Part shown: positions 20,685 to 29,646 of the stretch, one piece after another
Layout of the letters: the number at the start of each line of letters is the position of its first letter
How positions within the stretch are numbered: position 1 is the first letter of the stretch
From: Caldilineaceae bacterium
GTDB taxonomy: Bacteria; Chloroflexota; Anaerolineae; Caldilineales; Caldilineaceae
Reading direction: 5' to 3'
Assembly: GCA_022824025.1 (NCBI GenBank)
Contig: JAJEBF010000014.1
Location: forward strand, 526,206-590,205
Length of the DNA: 64,000 nucleotides
The notes under the pieces: generated by a model
The model's input: only the letters and a program-made list of their open reading frames with translations
Told to the model about the DNA's origin: nothing
The model's database searches: none
Position numbers and translations under genes: made by a program

Positions 20685-21560
20685 ATGGTCGCGAAACTGG
20701 AGGACTCTAGCACCGCAGCCGCCAAAATCGATGCCCGGCGTCTGTTCAACACCGCACTTCTCTATCTCACCGTAGCCGTCGTCTCCTTGATCATCGTCTT
20801 TCCCGTCTACTGGATGATGATCAGCACCTTCCAGCCCAGCAAGTACATTCTGCGCTTCCCTCCTCCACTGCTGCCGCAGGAGCTCTACTTCGCTCAGTTC
20901 GCCGAGCTGTTCAGCGAACACCCAATCGCCAAGTGGCTGCGCAACTCATTCCTCATCGCCGTCATGACGATGCTCCTCTGCATGGCCCTCTCAGTGCTCG
21001 GCGCCTTCGCGCTCTCCAACCTGCGCTGGCCGGGCCGCAACCTCTTCGGCCTGTTTCTGTTGGTGACTCAAATGCTGCCCGAAGTGCTGATCCTGATCCC
21101 GCTCTACATCCTCTATCGCCGCCTCAATATGCTCAACAGCATTCCTTCGCTGGCCCTGATCGACGCCGCCTTCATTCTGCCAATCTGTATCTGGATTCTT
21201 AAAGGAGTCTTCGACAACGTGCCGCCGGAAGTCCTGGACGCCTCGGTCGTGGACGGCTGTACCGAGCTCGGCGCGCTGTGGCGAATCGTTCTGCCCCTGT
21301 CGGCTCCCGGCCTGGCGGCCGTGGCCGTGGTCGCCTTCTTCTTCGCCTGGAATGAGTACCTTTATGCCGGCATTATGCTCAGCAGCGGCGAATTCATGCC
21401 GGCCTCTGTCGGCCTCTCCACACTCAAAGCGATCGCCCAGACGCCGGTGGAACAGTACATGGCCGCCGGGCTTGTCTTCTCCGTGCTGCCGGTCCTATTC
21501 TACCTCGTCATGCAAAAGTACATCGTTTCCGGTCTGACAGCCGGCGCGGTGAAAGGTTAG
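20685..21560 (+). CDS. Sugar ABC transporter permease (MalG/UgpE type)
   Basis: This 291-residue permease is the MalG-type partner of 19736-20683. The N-terminal helix region is YLTVAVVSLIIVFPVYWMMI, and the EAA loop is EVLDASVVDGCTELGALWRI. The C-terminus (QKYIVSGLTAGAVKG) is diagnostic of this subfamily. The ATG is one base after the TGA of the first permease, so the two are translationally coupled. No ATPase gene follows; the next gene is an S51 peptidase. Confidence 0.94.
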   Translation: MVAKLEDSSTAAAKIDARRLFNTALLYLTVAVVSLIIVFPVYWMMISTFQPSKYILRFPPPLLPQELYFAQFAELFSEHPIAKWLRNSFLIAVMTMLLCMALSVLGAFALSNLRWPGRNLFGLFLLVTQMLPEVLILIPLYILYRRLNMLNSIPSLALIDAAFILPICIWILKGVFDNVPPEVLDASVVDGCTELGALWRIVLPLSAPGLAAVAVVAFFFAWNEYLYAGIMLSSGEFMPASVGLSTLKAIAQTPVEQYMAAGLVFSVLPVLFYLVMQKYIVSGLTAGAVKG

Positions 21561-21640
21561 GCGCAAGGAACGCGCTAGGATTGCGCCGCCATCAGAAGTT
21601 CAGCCCGCCACCAGCGCAGCCCCAGGAGCGCAGAAAAGAC

Positions 21641-22357
21641 GTGGTCTCAGGAACCATCCTCCTCGCCGGAGGCTCAGAATTCGGAGGCCAAATGGCCTCC
21701 GCCGACCGCCGCGGCATCGATCTCGCGGGCGGACCCGACACTCCCGTCGCCATCATCCCAACCGCCGCCGCGCCCGACAACAACCACCGCCGCGCCGGCG
21801 AAAACGGCCGCCGCTGGTTCACCAGCCTCGGCGCGACCAACGTCCGGGTCGTCCCTCTCATCGACCGAAATTCAGCTGCTGAAAAGACTGTGGTGGACCG
21901 GATCAGAGAGGCGAGACTCATCTACCTGCTCGGTGGTTTCCCCGGCTACCTCTGCGAAGCCCTGCGCAACACACCCGCGTGGACGGCCATGCTCGCGGCC
22001 GCCGACGAAGGCGCCGTCCTGGCTGGTAGCAGCGCCGGCGCGATGGTCCTCTGCCAGCATCTCCACGACCCCCGCGGACAGGGCGTCACCGCCGGCCTCG
22101 GCCTTGTCCCCAACGCCTGCGTTCTGCCCCACCACAATACTTTCGGCCAGGGCTGGGCCGAACGACTGAGGGCGCTTCTTCCCGACGCCACACTCGTCGG
22201 CATCGACGAAGAAACCGCCATGATCAGCGGCAGATCAGCGCAAGACTGGCGCGTCCACGGCGCCGGCGACGTCACTCTCTATCTGCCTGGCCAGCCCCTC
22301 TCACACCCGCAACGCTTCCTCGCCGAACAGGAATTCCGCCTCGATCACATGGACTGA
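21641..22357 (+). CDS. Peptidase S51 / cyanophycinase-like serine hydrolase
   Basis: This 238-residue protein has the class I glutamine-amidotransferase-like fold of family S51, which includes cyanophycinase and dipeptidase E. The nucleophile elbow is AGSSAGAM, with Ser131 as the likely catalytic serine. ARLIYLLGGFPGYLCEALRN and the LPHHNTFGQGWAERLRAL histidine region fit the triad arrangement. No signal peptide is seen. The GTG at 21641 follows a CAGGAG site; an in-frame TTG at 21581 is an alternative adding 20 residues. It follows the sugar permeases in the same direction, suggesting the imported compound carries an amide or peptide bond. Cyanophycin itself is not implied. Confidence 0.85.
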   Translation: MVSGTILLAGGSEFGGQMASADRRGIDLAGGPDTPVAIIPTAAAPDNNHRRAGENGRRWFTSLGATNVRVVPLIDRNSAAEKTVVDRIREARLIYLLGGFPGYLCEALRNTPAWTAMLAAADEGAVLAGSSAGAMVLCQHLHDPRGQGVTAGLGLVPNACVLPHHNTFGQGWAERLRALLPDATLVGIDEETAMISGRSAQDWRVHGAGDVTLYLPGQPLSHPQRFLAEQEFRLDHMD

Positions 22358-22410
22358 ACAGGCGCCATTCTCCGTCATCGTCACCTCTGCGGAGCTCCCT
22401 CCGGGGGGCC

Positions 22411-22974
22411 TCATAGGCGCAAAACGCGAAAGTCCTCAAACCGTATCCAGTGCTCCGCATCCGGCGGCCCATTATAGCACTGGATACTCACCTCCTCGTT
22501 CGCAGCCGCCGGTAGCTCGCCCGTCGCCGCCGTCCGGAACTCGCTCTCCCCTTCCGGGCGGTACTGCGCCTCCCATGACTCGGAATCCACCACCAGCCGC
22601 AACCGCACACTCTGCGTCGGCATCGGCTTGCTGCCCGGAATGATGAGGATCGCCCCGTCCACAAGCTCCTTAACCTCCTTGAAGACCGGCTCCCCGTCCT
22701 GATACCACGTGATCCCAGCCTGCTCATACTGCTGTGTCGGCGCCCGGTGATTGAAGACCGTCACCTCAATCGCGTACACGCCCGAACTCCGGTCAGGCGC
22801 AGGCCGTACCAGCGCGTTCCGCACGGTCCCGGCCACCCCGGGCTCCACCACAATCTCCAACCCCCCTTCGCGTAGCCGCCACCTCTCCGGATTCTCGCGA
22901 ATCCAGTGCCAGTCTCCGTCCAACCCACCTTCAAATTGCTCGCTAAAGAGTACCTGTTCCTTGGACCTTCCCAT
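22411..22974 (-). CDS. Concanavalin-A-like beta-sandwich protein (DUF1349-like)
   Basis: This 187-residue, probably cytoplasmic protein has an all-beta pattern resembling the DUF1349 / GH43 C-terminal lectin-like domain. Matching segments are FEGGLDGDWHWIRENPERW, GLEIVVEPG, QYEQAGITWYQDG, SVRLRLVVDSESWEAQYRPE and a terminal WIRFEDFRVL. A strong site (AAGGAGGCGAAAGGT) precedes the ATG at 22974. It lies 109 bases downstream of the DUF1961 gene on the same strand. Both carry the same fold class, so they may handle related glycans. No catalytic residues can be assigned. Confidence 0.72.
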   Translation of the reverse strand: MGRSKEQVLFSEQFEGGLDGDWHWIRENPERWRLREGGLEIVVEPGVAGTVRNALVRPAPDRSSGVYAIEVTVFNHRAPTQQYEQAGITWYQDGEPVFKEVKELVDGAILIIPGSKPMPTQSVRLRLVVDSESWEAQYRPEGESEFRTAATGELPAAANEEVSIQCYNGPPDAEHWIRFEDFRVLRL

Positions 22975-23083
22975 ACCTTTCGCCTCCTTATCGCTGTGCC
23001 AATGCCAAACGACCGAAACATCATTGCCAACCCATCGGGCCCCGCTGCTGCTTCAATTCCAACAGCCAAACGCCCTCGTCCCC

Positions 23084-23782
23084 TCACCCCTCGCCCCTGA
23101 CCTCAGCTCTTCTCACGACCAGATTCGCATATTCGCCAACCAGCGGCGCCATCTGCCGCAGCCCTATCTTCCCGCCGCCCAGAACCGGTCCGTAACTGGT
23201 CCCATCGTCGCGCCAGGCGAAGATCGGCAGTTCGTTGATCGAAAACGCCACATCGGCCCCGTGCTTCACCACCTGAATCCGGTAAGGAGGCGTCGCATCC
23301 GCCACCGACGGAATCGGATCTGCCCCCTGCGCAACCATGTGGAAACCGTAGCTCTTGCGCAAATTGCATGTATGAAACGCCCGTTCCTCCGGCCATCTCC
23401 GCCTGAAATAGGAAACATGCAACGCGTTTATGTCCCCGTGGTGATACTGCTGGTACTCCCCAGTGCGCTCGGTCAATGAGGAGTCAAACAGGTCCTCCCC
23501 TGTGCGGCCCGTCGCCGCAAAGAACAGGATACAAAGCCCCGGCTCCTTCACCGGCCAGAACTCCCATTCGATGCTCACATCCGCCGGAAACGTTTCCGGA
23601 CACCACAGAACAAAGTTGGACTTCTGACCATCCCCAGGATCGCGCAGGTTTTGCATACGCAGCCGTCCGTTGCCAAAGCTGACGTCCGCCTCTCCCTCCA
23701 GCCGGAATCCAGCCGCATCCGATTCAGCCGCCAGCTGATTGTGATAGATCGTTTCGCCCAGCGCAATCGAGTTCATTGCCAT
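23084..23782 (-). CDS. DUF1961 family beta-sandwich protein
   Basis: This 232-residue protein matches the DUF1961 family, which has a concanavalin-A-like fold and unknown biochemistry. Hallmarks are SNFVLWCPETFPADVSIEWE, the GLCILFFAATGRTGEDLFD strand, HGDINALHVSYFRR and GGGKIGLRQMAPLVGEYAN. The ATG at 23782 (MAMNS) has GGAG six bases upstream. The in-frame ATG four codons earlier and the one two codons later are alternatives. It is first of a two-gene minus-strand unit with 22411-22974. DUF1961 genes often accompany polysaccharide lyases and hydrolases, so a glycan-binding or -processing role is inferred. Confidence 0.8.
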   Translation of the reverse strand: MAMNSIALGETIYHNQLAAESDAAGFRLEGEADVSFGNGRLRMQNLRDPGDGQKSNFVLWCPETFPADVSIEWEFWPVKEPGLCILFFAATGRTGEDLFDSSLTERTGEYQQYHHGDINALHVSYFRRRWPEERAFHTCNLRKSYGFHMVAQGADPIPSVADATPPYRIQVVKHGADVAFSINELPIFAWRDDGTSYGPVLGGGKIGLRQMAPLVGEYANLVVRRAEVRGEG

Positions 23783-23965
23783 CCCTCGCTCCATTCCGTT
23801 CCAGCCGCGCTCTTCTTCAGAGTTGAATCGTACGCAGCCGCCGCCAATGTGTCAAAGCGCCGCCGACTCCCCCACAATGTCCATGCCTGACGCTTCCAAA
23901 AGCACGCCTTGCTTTCGCATAGCCTAATCAAACGTACGCCTACCCTCCAGACGCCCCCTCTCGCC

Positions 23966-24100
23966 CCAAATCCCCGTCCAGACAATAGCCCGTCCCCTAA
24001 GTCACTGAAATCCCCGCCCAAATCCTGGTCCAGACAACAACCCATCCCCTAAATCCCATGAATCCCACCAAATCCCGGTCCTTAAAACAGCCCGTTCCAC
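23966..24100 (+). repeat. Intergenic repeat family C, copy 1
   Basis: Degenerate direct repeats of AAATCCCCGTCCAGACAA and TAAATCCCATGAATCCC type occupy the gap 23783-24241 before the first PhyH gene. Related arrays are at 44640 and 53893. The remainder of this gap holds only the promoter at 24140. Confidence 0.75.
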
Positions 24101-24139
24101 CCACGATCCTCAGTCCACTGCGTCCTCGCCGCAGTCCAC

Positions 24140-24168
24140 TTGACATCACAAATCACAGTCTGTATCCT
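24140..24168 (+). promoter_or_regulatory. Sigma-70-type promoter of the first PhyH gene
   Basis: TTGACA (24140-24145), 17-base spacer, TATCCT (24163-24168), about 75 bases before the ATG at 24242. Confidence 0.7.
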
Positions 24169-24241
24169 TGTACCCATACCTGACCTCAAAAAAACACAAT
24201 TTAGACCCGGTCGGCGCGCATGCCCACGAAAGGAAGGTCCA

Positions 24242-25285
24242 ATGCCTGAGGAAATCCGCGAGTTCCGCGTCTCCAACGACGCCTTCGATGATCCCGCCGA
24301 ACTTCAGCGCCGCCTCGCCGACGAGGGCTATCTCTTCTTCAGACAACTCCAGAACCCCGACAAAATGCGCGAACTGCGACGCGTCATGATGACCAAAATC
24401 CAGGAGATCGGCTGGCTCCTGCCCGACACCGACCCCTACGACGGCATCGCAGACACAACAAGACAGTGCACCGAAGGCGATCTCGAATATACCGCCGGCT
24501 ACAGCCAGGTCTACAAGTTGGAGCCCTTCCATCGCTCCGCTCACTGGCCTGAAATCACTTCCATGATCGAAAAAATTATGGGCCGGCCCATCATGCCCCA
24601 TCCCAACCAGATCGCCCGTCTCTGGTTCCCCAAATTCACCGAACATACCACTCCAATGCACCAGGACTTCGTCCACTTCCAGGGCAACTTCGAAACACTG
24701 ACCAGCTGGGCCCCCATCGGCGACTGCCCCATCGAGCTGGGCCCCCTCGCCGTCATCCCCGGTTCCCACAAAGTCGGACGCGTGCTCGACCACCACTTCT
24801 CCCTCGGCGCCGGGGCTTTGAAAGTCGATGTCGACGCCGAGGAGGAAGTCGAACCGGACTGGCACTCCACTGACTTCGAAATCGGCGACACCCTGATCTT
24901 CCCCGCCCTGACAATCCACCAGGCCCTGCCCAATTACACTGAGGATCGCCTGCGTCTCTCTCTCGACAACCGCTACCAGGCCATAGGCGACCTCATCGCC
25001 GAGCAGATGCTCACCCCCCACGGCCCCAGCGGGCTCGAATGGGAGGAAGTCTACCAAGACTGGGAGTCCGACGATTTCAAATACTACTGGGAAGACTACG
25101 ACAACCCGGTTGTGGCCCGCGATCTCAGCTTCGGCGAAAGAGGCTTCGCCGAAGCCCTCGAACTCGCCCGCGCCGGCGACGAACACGCCGTTATCGCCCT
25201 GCAACGCGCCATCAAATTCGATCCCGACTCCGAAGCCGCCGCCACCGCCAAGGAAGTCCTGGCCGACGCCGGCATTCCGGGCTGA
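24242..25285 (+). CDS. Phytanoyl-CoA dioxygenase (PhyH) family Fe(II)/2-oxoglutarate enzyme
   Basis: This 347-residue cytoplasmic dioxygenase has a double-stranded beta-helix core expected to hydroxylate or oxidatively cleave a small substrate using Fe(II), O2 and 2-oxoglutarate. The iron ligands are His140 and Asp142 (HQDFVHF) and the distal histidine in TIHQALPN; the 2-oxoglutarate arginine is in RLRLSLDNRYQ. A C-terminal helical extension of about 60 residues (GERGFAEALELARAGDE onward) looks like a TPR- or HEAT-type helix pair and is absent from the neighbouring paralogues. The ATG at 24242 has GGAAGG upstream; the longer frame includes the promoter. Substrate unknown. Confidence 0.9.
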   Translation: MPEEIREFRVSNDAFDDPAELQRRLADEGYLFFRQLQNPDKMRELRRVMMTKIQEIGWLLPDTDPYDGIADTTRQCTEGDLEYTAGYSQVYKLEPFHRSAHWPEITSMIEKIMGRPIMPHPNQIARLWFPKFTEHTTPMHQDFVHFQGNFETLTSWAPIGDCPIELGPLAVIPGSHKVGRVLDHHFSLGAGALKVDVDAEEEVEPDWHSTDFEIGDTLIFPALTIHQALPNYTEDRLRLSLDNRYQAIGDLIAEQMLTPHGPSGLEWEEVYQDWESDDFKYYWEDYDNPVVARDLSFGERGFAEALELARAGDEHAVIALQRAIKFDPDSEAAATAKEVLADAGIPG

Positions 25286-25752
25286 TCGAAATTCGCTATT
25301 CGTTTTCCTCTTACTTCAGTTGGAGCAAGTCATAGAACCGCGAAGCCAGATCTCTATCCTATGGGGAGAGTGGGCGCCTCTTGCTCTTTTTGCCGCTAAA
25401 TGTCCCGGCGGTGGCCCGTTCCCGGCCTAAATCTGTCGGCATGGACGCAATCATGAGGACAAGCGAAGTGTCACTGCAATAACCGCAGGCCAGGTGCCGC
25501 CCCTCAATATGTCTCCTTGACTGTTGCGAATGTCACTCAAGTTTTGACATTTGCTTGCTCTCAGCTAACCTGCGCGTCAGAATCTAAGACCTCCCTTACT
25601 CGCCGAATGCCAGACGGTTGTCCTTCGCGCCACTTTGCGTTTCGACCAGATGTGGTCCCCGGGTCACCGTCAGGCCATTCGCAAACGAAACTCTGTCTCC
25701 TAAGACTCGAACAACCATTCACTCCTCAACTGGAGTCATTCCCACCCTCCGG
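25286..25752. other. Gene-free gap with a possible promoter
   Basis: This 467-base gap has no supported gene. A TTGACA (25544-25549) with a 16-base spacer to TAACCT (25566-25571) is a plausible promoter for the PhyH gene at 25753. A frame is open from 25618 into that gene but lacks family similarity and a ribosome site. Confidence 0.45.
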
Positions 25753-26616
25753 ATGCCTCACATGACCCAACGCCTCACACCCGACCAATGCGCCTTCTAC
25801 CACGCCAACGGCTACCTCCATGCCCCCGCCGTCATCCCGCCGGACCTCCTGTCACTCATGACAACCGTCCTTTCCCGCTGGGCCGACGACACCATCAACA
25901 ACTGGCTGACCCAGGGCCTGATCGACAACCCCCGCCCCGACCTCGACTTCCAGCATCGCCTCGCCCACCTTTGGGAAGCCGCCGGACGCCCCGAATACAT
26001 CCGCAGCCCCCGCCGCGACCTTGTCAGCCGCCAAATGTACGACATCCTCGTCCATCCCGCCCTCCTCGCCCTCGCGCAGGACCTCCTCGGCACCACCGAA
26101 ATCTCAGTCCACGGCATCTTCAACGCCCGTCCCAAGCTCCCCGACCAGATCTGGACCCAAACTCCCTGGCACCAGGACGCACAGTACTATCGCGACGCCG
26201 AGCAGGTCCACGTAACCTCCATCTGGATGCCCCTTCAGCCCGTCACCGAGCGCAACAGCTGCCTCCAGGTCGCTCCCGGACTCCACCGCGGACCCCTCCA
26301 CGAAGGCTGGAACGACCCCGAGACCGGCTTCCTCGGCCTCGCGCCCGAAGTGCGCGACGCGCTGCAGGGCGTCTCAATCGATATGGAACCCGGCGACGCC
26401 CTCTGCTTCACCCAGCTTACACCCCACCGCGCCCTCCCCAACCGCTCCAACCAGGTTCGTTGGTCCATCGACGTGCGCTACGAACCGACCGCCCAGGCCA
26501 CTGCAGCCGGCCAGAAACAGGGATTCGTCGCCCACAGCCCGAACAGTCCAAATGCCGTTCCCACCTACAAACAGTGGCTCAAAAAGTGGGAAGCAATCCC
26601 TTCAGGAAGCTACTGA
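25753..26616 (+). CDS. PhyH family Fe(II)/2-oxoglutarate dioxygenase
   Basis: This 287-residue PhyH paralogue has iron ligands His140 and Asp142 (TPWHQDAQYY) and a distal histidine in LTPHRALPN; the co-substrate arginine is in VRWSIDVRY. The conserved middle strand is VTSIWMPLQPV, followed by RNSCLQVAPGLHRG. The start is uncertain: ATG at 25753 or ATG at 25762, neither with a strong ribosome site. It is followed, 103 bases later, by another PhyH gene in the same direction. Closer in sequence to 26720-27685 than to 24242-25285, notably in the shared VRWSID and PHR/PHA motifs. Confidence 0.9.
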   Translation: MPHMTQRLTPDQCAFYHANGYLHAPAVIPPDLLSLMTTVLSRWADDTINNWLTQGLIDNPRPDLDFQHRLAHLWEAAGRPEYIRSPRRDLVSRQMYDILVHPALLALAQDLLGTTEISVHGIFNARPKLPDQIWTQTPWHQDAQYYRDAEQVHVTSIWMPLQPVTERNSCLQVAPGLHRGPLHEGWNDPETGFLGLAPEVRDALQGVSIDMEPGDALCFTQLTPHRALPNRSNQVRWSIDVRYEPTAQATAAGQKQGFVAHSPNSPNAVPTYKQWLKKWEAIPSGSY

Positions 26617-26719
26617 ATCCACTTTTCTCCTTCACCCCTTTGGGCGGTATAATTCCAGGGAAAAGACTGACCGCAACGGCTCGCGTCATTAGAGCGCGCC
26701 AACCACCGGACCCGTGACC

Positions 26720-27685
26720 ATGAGCCTGACTGCTGAAGAACTCTCTCTGTTTCACCGCCAGGGCTTCCTGGTCAAGCCCGGTCTTTACAGCGCGGCCGAC
26801 CTGAAACCCCTCCAGGACGCCCTTTCGGAAATCATCGATCAAGGCGCCCGCGACCTCTATGCAGAAGGCATGCTGGCGAACGCGCACGCTGACAAACCCT
26901 TCGGCCGCCGCCTTTCATCCATCTACCTCGAGAACAAAGAAGTCGGCGAAGAAATAACCCGCCGCGTCATGGGCAAAGGCGGCGGAGGCTACAACGGGCC
27001 CGCCATGCTGCAGACAATCCGCCACGCGCCCCTCCTCTCCTGCATCGAGAGTCTGATCGGCCCCAACATCGTCGGCTCTTCCGTCTACCGCATCCGCCCC
27101 AAACTCCCCGGCTGGGACCGCGGCGAAGTGCCCTGGCACCAGGACGCCGGCTACACGCTCGCCCACTGCGACCGCCACCTCATCATCACCTGCTGGGTCC
27201 CCCTCGTTGACGCAACCCTCGAAAACGGCTGCCTCCACGTCATCCCAACCGTGCACAAAACCGGTATCCTCCGCCACTACACCGGCGGCCATGCCGGCTT
27301 CCTCGAAGTCCCGCGCGAAGAGTTGCCCACGGTCGAACCCGTCCCCGTCCCCATGAAGGCCGGCGACGCGCTCCTGCTCACCAACCTTACGCCCCACGCT
27401 TCCTTCGAAAACCGCACAGACCAGGTCCGCTGGAGCATCGACCTGCGCTACCAGAGCGCCGACGCGCCCAACAACGTCGACGAAGACCCCGCCTCCTACA
27501 CGCCTGAACGCGACCCGGTCACCATGGCCTGCTACCCGCCCGAAGCCGACTTCGTCATCCGCGACCAAAACGACCCGGCCCGTGAAATCCACTCCGCCGA
27601 CCAGTTCCAGCGCCTCCGCCAGCGCTACGAATCAACCCGCCCCAACACCCCTGGCCGCGGCTGGACTCCTCTCCAGGAACGCTGA
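26720..27685 (+). CDS. PhyH family Fe(II)/2-oxoglutarate dioxygenase
   Basis: This 321-residue dioxygenase has iron ligands His140 and Asp142 (VPWHQDAGYTL) and a distal histidine in LTPHASFEN; the arginine is in VRWSIDLRYQ. A substrate-pocket region includes ENGCLHVIPTVHKTG and a long acidic-proline segment (ADAPNNVDEDPASYTPERD) before the C-terminus. The ATG at 26720 is preferred to a GTG two codons earlier. A TATAAT at 26655-26660 may be a -10 element. It is the third PhyH gene in a row, and the spacing suggests separate or weakly linked expression. Confidence 0.9.
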   Translation: MSLTAEELSLFHRQGFLVKPGLYSAADLKPLQDALSEIIDQGARDLYAEGMLANAHADKPFGRRLSSIYLENKEVGEEITRRVMGKGGGGYNGPAMLQTIRHAPLLSCIESLIGPNIVGSSVYRIRPKLPGWDRGEVPWHQDAGYTLAHCDRHLIITCWVPLVDATLENGCLHVIPTVHKTGILRHYTGGHAGFLEVPREELPTVEPVPVPMKAGDALLLTNLTPHASFENRTDQVRWSIDLRYQSADAPNNVDEDPASYTPERDPVTMACYPPEADFVIRDQNDPAREIHSADQFQRLRQRYESTRPNTPGRGWTPLQER

Positions 27686-27731
27686 CCGGCTGACTCCACT
27701 ATGTGACCCCCGGTCCTCCCTTCTCCTACGA

Positions 27732-27765
27732 CCAATTGCCCAATGCATCCAATTGCCCAATGCAT
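27732..27765 (+). repeat. Perfect 17-base tandem duplication
   Basis: Two exact copies of CCAATTGCCCAATGCAT lie directly head to tail at 27732-27748 and 27749-27765. They are in the convergent gap 27686-28017 between a PhyH gene and the WS/DGAT gene. Confidence 0.9.
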
Positions 27766-27859
27766 CCGGGACATAACAAAAAATTGGCCCCCTCTTTACC
27801 CTGCCTGCGCAACGCTTTACTCGAGCAATGTGCGGCAGTTTCATGCTCCCCGCAGAAAA

Positions 27860-27918
27860 CAGCTCGCCCCTGGTGTTCTTCGCAACCCTTCGCGTTCCTT
27901 CGCGGATCAATCCTCTCT
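27860..27918 (+). repeat. Intergenic repeat family A, copy 2
   Basis: The copy reads GTTCTTCGCAACCCTTCGCG then TTCCTTCGCGGATCAATC in the plus direction, within the convergent gap 27686-28017. The rest of the gap shows no gene. Confidence 0.75.
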
Positions 27919-28017
27919 GAATGACACAAAATTCATGCGTGAAACACTCCCAACAGACCTGCGGACGATCCCACGTCTTCCTGAATCTTGAACCACTCTC
28001 CCGAAATGTCTCGGAAC

Positions 28018-29469
28018 CTAATCCGCATTGGAGGCGAAACCGCCCCGCGTGTCGGATTCCCCGTTCCCCTTCCCAGGCCCCGCCCGGAGGCGCGCCAATC
28101 TCAGCAGGTTTTCGAACTCCGCCTGGAACGCCGCGATGATGGTTTCCGGATCCGGCGCCAGTCCCCGGTCGGTGATGAGCCCGATGTTCACCAGCCCCGC
28201 GTAGCTGAATATGCTGATTCCCACGCCGATGGATCCGGATTGCGGCACCCAGAAAACGATCGTGTCGAGAGGCTTGCCGGCAAAGTAGAGCTTCCGGGGC
28301 GGCCCGGGCACATTCGTCAGAACCGCGCTCACCTTGTCGGCATAGTAGCCCCGCACGCGCCTGGCCACTCTGTCCGACACAACGCCTAAGCCGGCGATAG
28401 CCTGATAAGTCACCAATGCCTCAGGTGACCTCTTGATAGCATCCATACGGCGTTTCGTCGCAAAAAGGCGCTCGATGGGATTGGCGGTCCCGATCGGCAG
28501 TGGAAGATAGACGAGCGCGAAGCGGTTTGTCAGCTTCGTGTCATCTGGCGCCCGGATGTCTACCGGCACCATCGCCCGGATCTCCTTGCCCTCCGGATCG
28601 TCGCCGCGCGATTCGACATACCGGCGCAATGCCCCGGCCATCGCCGCGACGAGGACGTCGTTCACTGTTGCCCCCATTGTGTCCTTCACGAACTTTACAT
28701 CATCCAAGGGAATGCCCTCGGACCAGGCGACCACTTTGCCAACCCCAACCTCACCTTTGAAAGCTGTCTTGTCGTCAGTCTTCATGAGCGCCAGCTTGGC
28801 CAGCACAGCGATGAACCTCCCGGCCATCTGCCCGCCCCGCACAGTCAGAGCCAGCGGATTCGCGCGTTCTCTGGCCCCCTCGCGGGCTGCAGGTAATTTC
28901 GCTGCCCCCGGACGCGCGCCGACCTGTATCGGCGGAGGCAGAGTATTCCTGACTGGAGGATGCCCCGCAGCCGGATCCGTTACAGGGCGCGCCGCTTCGG
29001 CAGACTCGTCAGTCAGGGCGAGCAGCACCCTTACGAGCGCCGCGCCGTCACCGATACAGTGGTGAATTCGCCCGAAGAAGGCGCTGCCGCCCCCGAAGCC
29101 TTCGATGAGAGTGAACCGCCACAGAGGTAGATTCATGTCCAAGGGAACCGTGAGAAGTCCTGCTACGGTCCTGTTGAGCGTTTCCATATCCCCTGGCGAA
29201 GGGAGGACCATGCGCCCAACGTGCGCGCGCAGGTCGAACTCCGGATCGGTCTGCCAGAAGGAACGCGGCCCGAACGCGCCCCGTTCCTGGACCACGCGCT
29301 GGCGAAAGCGTTCATGAATCAGAAGGCGCTCCTCCAGCACAGCCAGCACATGCTCATATCGCAGCCGCTCCCTGAAAATCCACAATCCGTTGATCACCAT
29401 CGGATTTTTTGGATCGTCCATCAAGAGCCAGGCGCGATCCACGCTGGACATCGGCTCGCGTCCGTCCAT
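28018..29469 (-). CDS. WS/DGAT-family wax ester synthase / diacylglycerol acyltransferase
   Basis: This 483-residue acyltransferase of the bifunctional WS/DGAT family esterifies fatty alcohols or diacylglycerol with acyl-CoA at the membrane surface to make storage lipids. The catalytic HHxxxDG motif is complete at residues 136-142 (RIHHCIGDGAAL). Other family motifs are the opening SSVDRAWLLMDDPKNPM, PLWRFTLIEG, the PLPIGTANPIERL region and NVPGPPRKLYFAGKPL near the C-terminus. The ATG at 29469 follows AAGGGG; an ATG at 29505 is an alternative. Similar acyltransferases make triacylglycerol or wax in actinobacteria. In this window it stands alone between convergent and tandem neighbours. Confidence 0.92.
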   Translation of the reverse strand: MDGREPMSSVDRAWLLMDDPKNPMVINGLWIFRERLRYEHVLAVLEERLLIHERFRQRVVQERGAFGPRSFWQTDPEFDLRAHVGRMVLPSPGDMETLNRTVAGLLTVPLDMNLPLWRFTLIEGFGGGSAFFGRIHHCIGDGAALVRVLLALTDESAEAARPVTDPAAGHPPVRNTLPPPIQVGARPGAAKLPAAREGARERANPLALTVRGGQMAGRFIAVLAKLALMKTDDKTAFKGEVGVGKVVAWSEGIPLDDVKFVKDTMGATVNDVLVAAMAGALRRYVESRGDDPEGKEIRAMVPVDIRAPDDTKLTNRFALVYLPLPIGTANPIERLFATKRRMDAIKRSPEALVTYQAIAGLGVVSDRVARRVRGYYADKVSAVLTNVPGPPRKLYFAGKPLDTIVFWVPQSGSIGVGISIFSYAGLVNIGLITDRGLAPDPETIIAAFQAEFENLLRLARLRAGPGKGNGESDTRGGFASNAD

Positions 29470-29646
29470 CGATTTGCCCCTTGCAGGGCTTTTGAATGGC
29501 TCCATTTTGAACCTTAGCTTGAGGTCCAGCCGTTGCGGCCGAGCCCACAAAAGAGAGAGAGAGGGCCGGAAAACTGAACGCGCATGAGGAGGTGGTCTTG
29601 CGAAGGAGTCCGAACTTACGGAAGGTTCCGGTGAATCCGTTTGCTG

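Noticed and set aside
27732..27918. Duplication and repeats considered as insertion-sequence ends
   Set aside because: There is no transposase gene or paired inverted termini in the gap or nearby.
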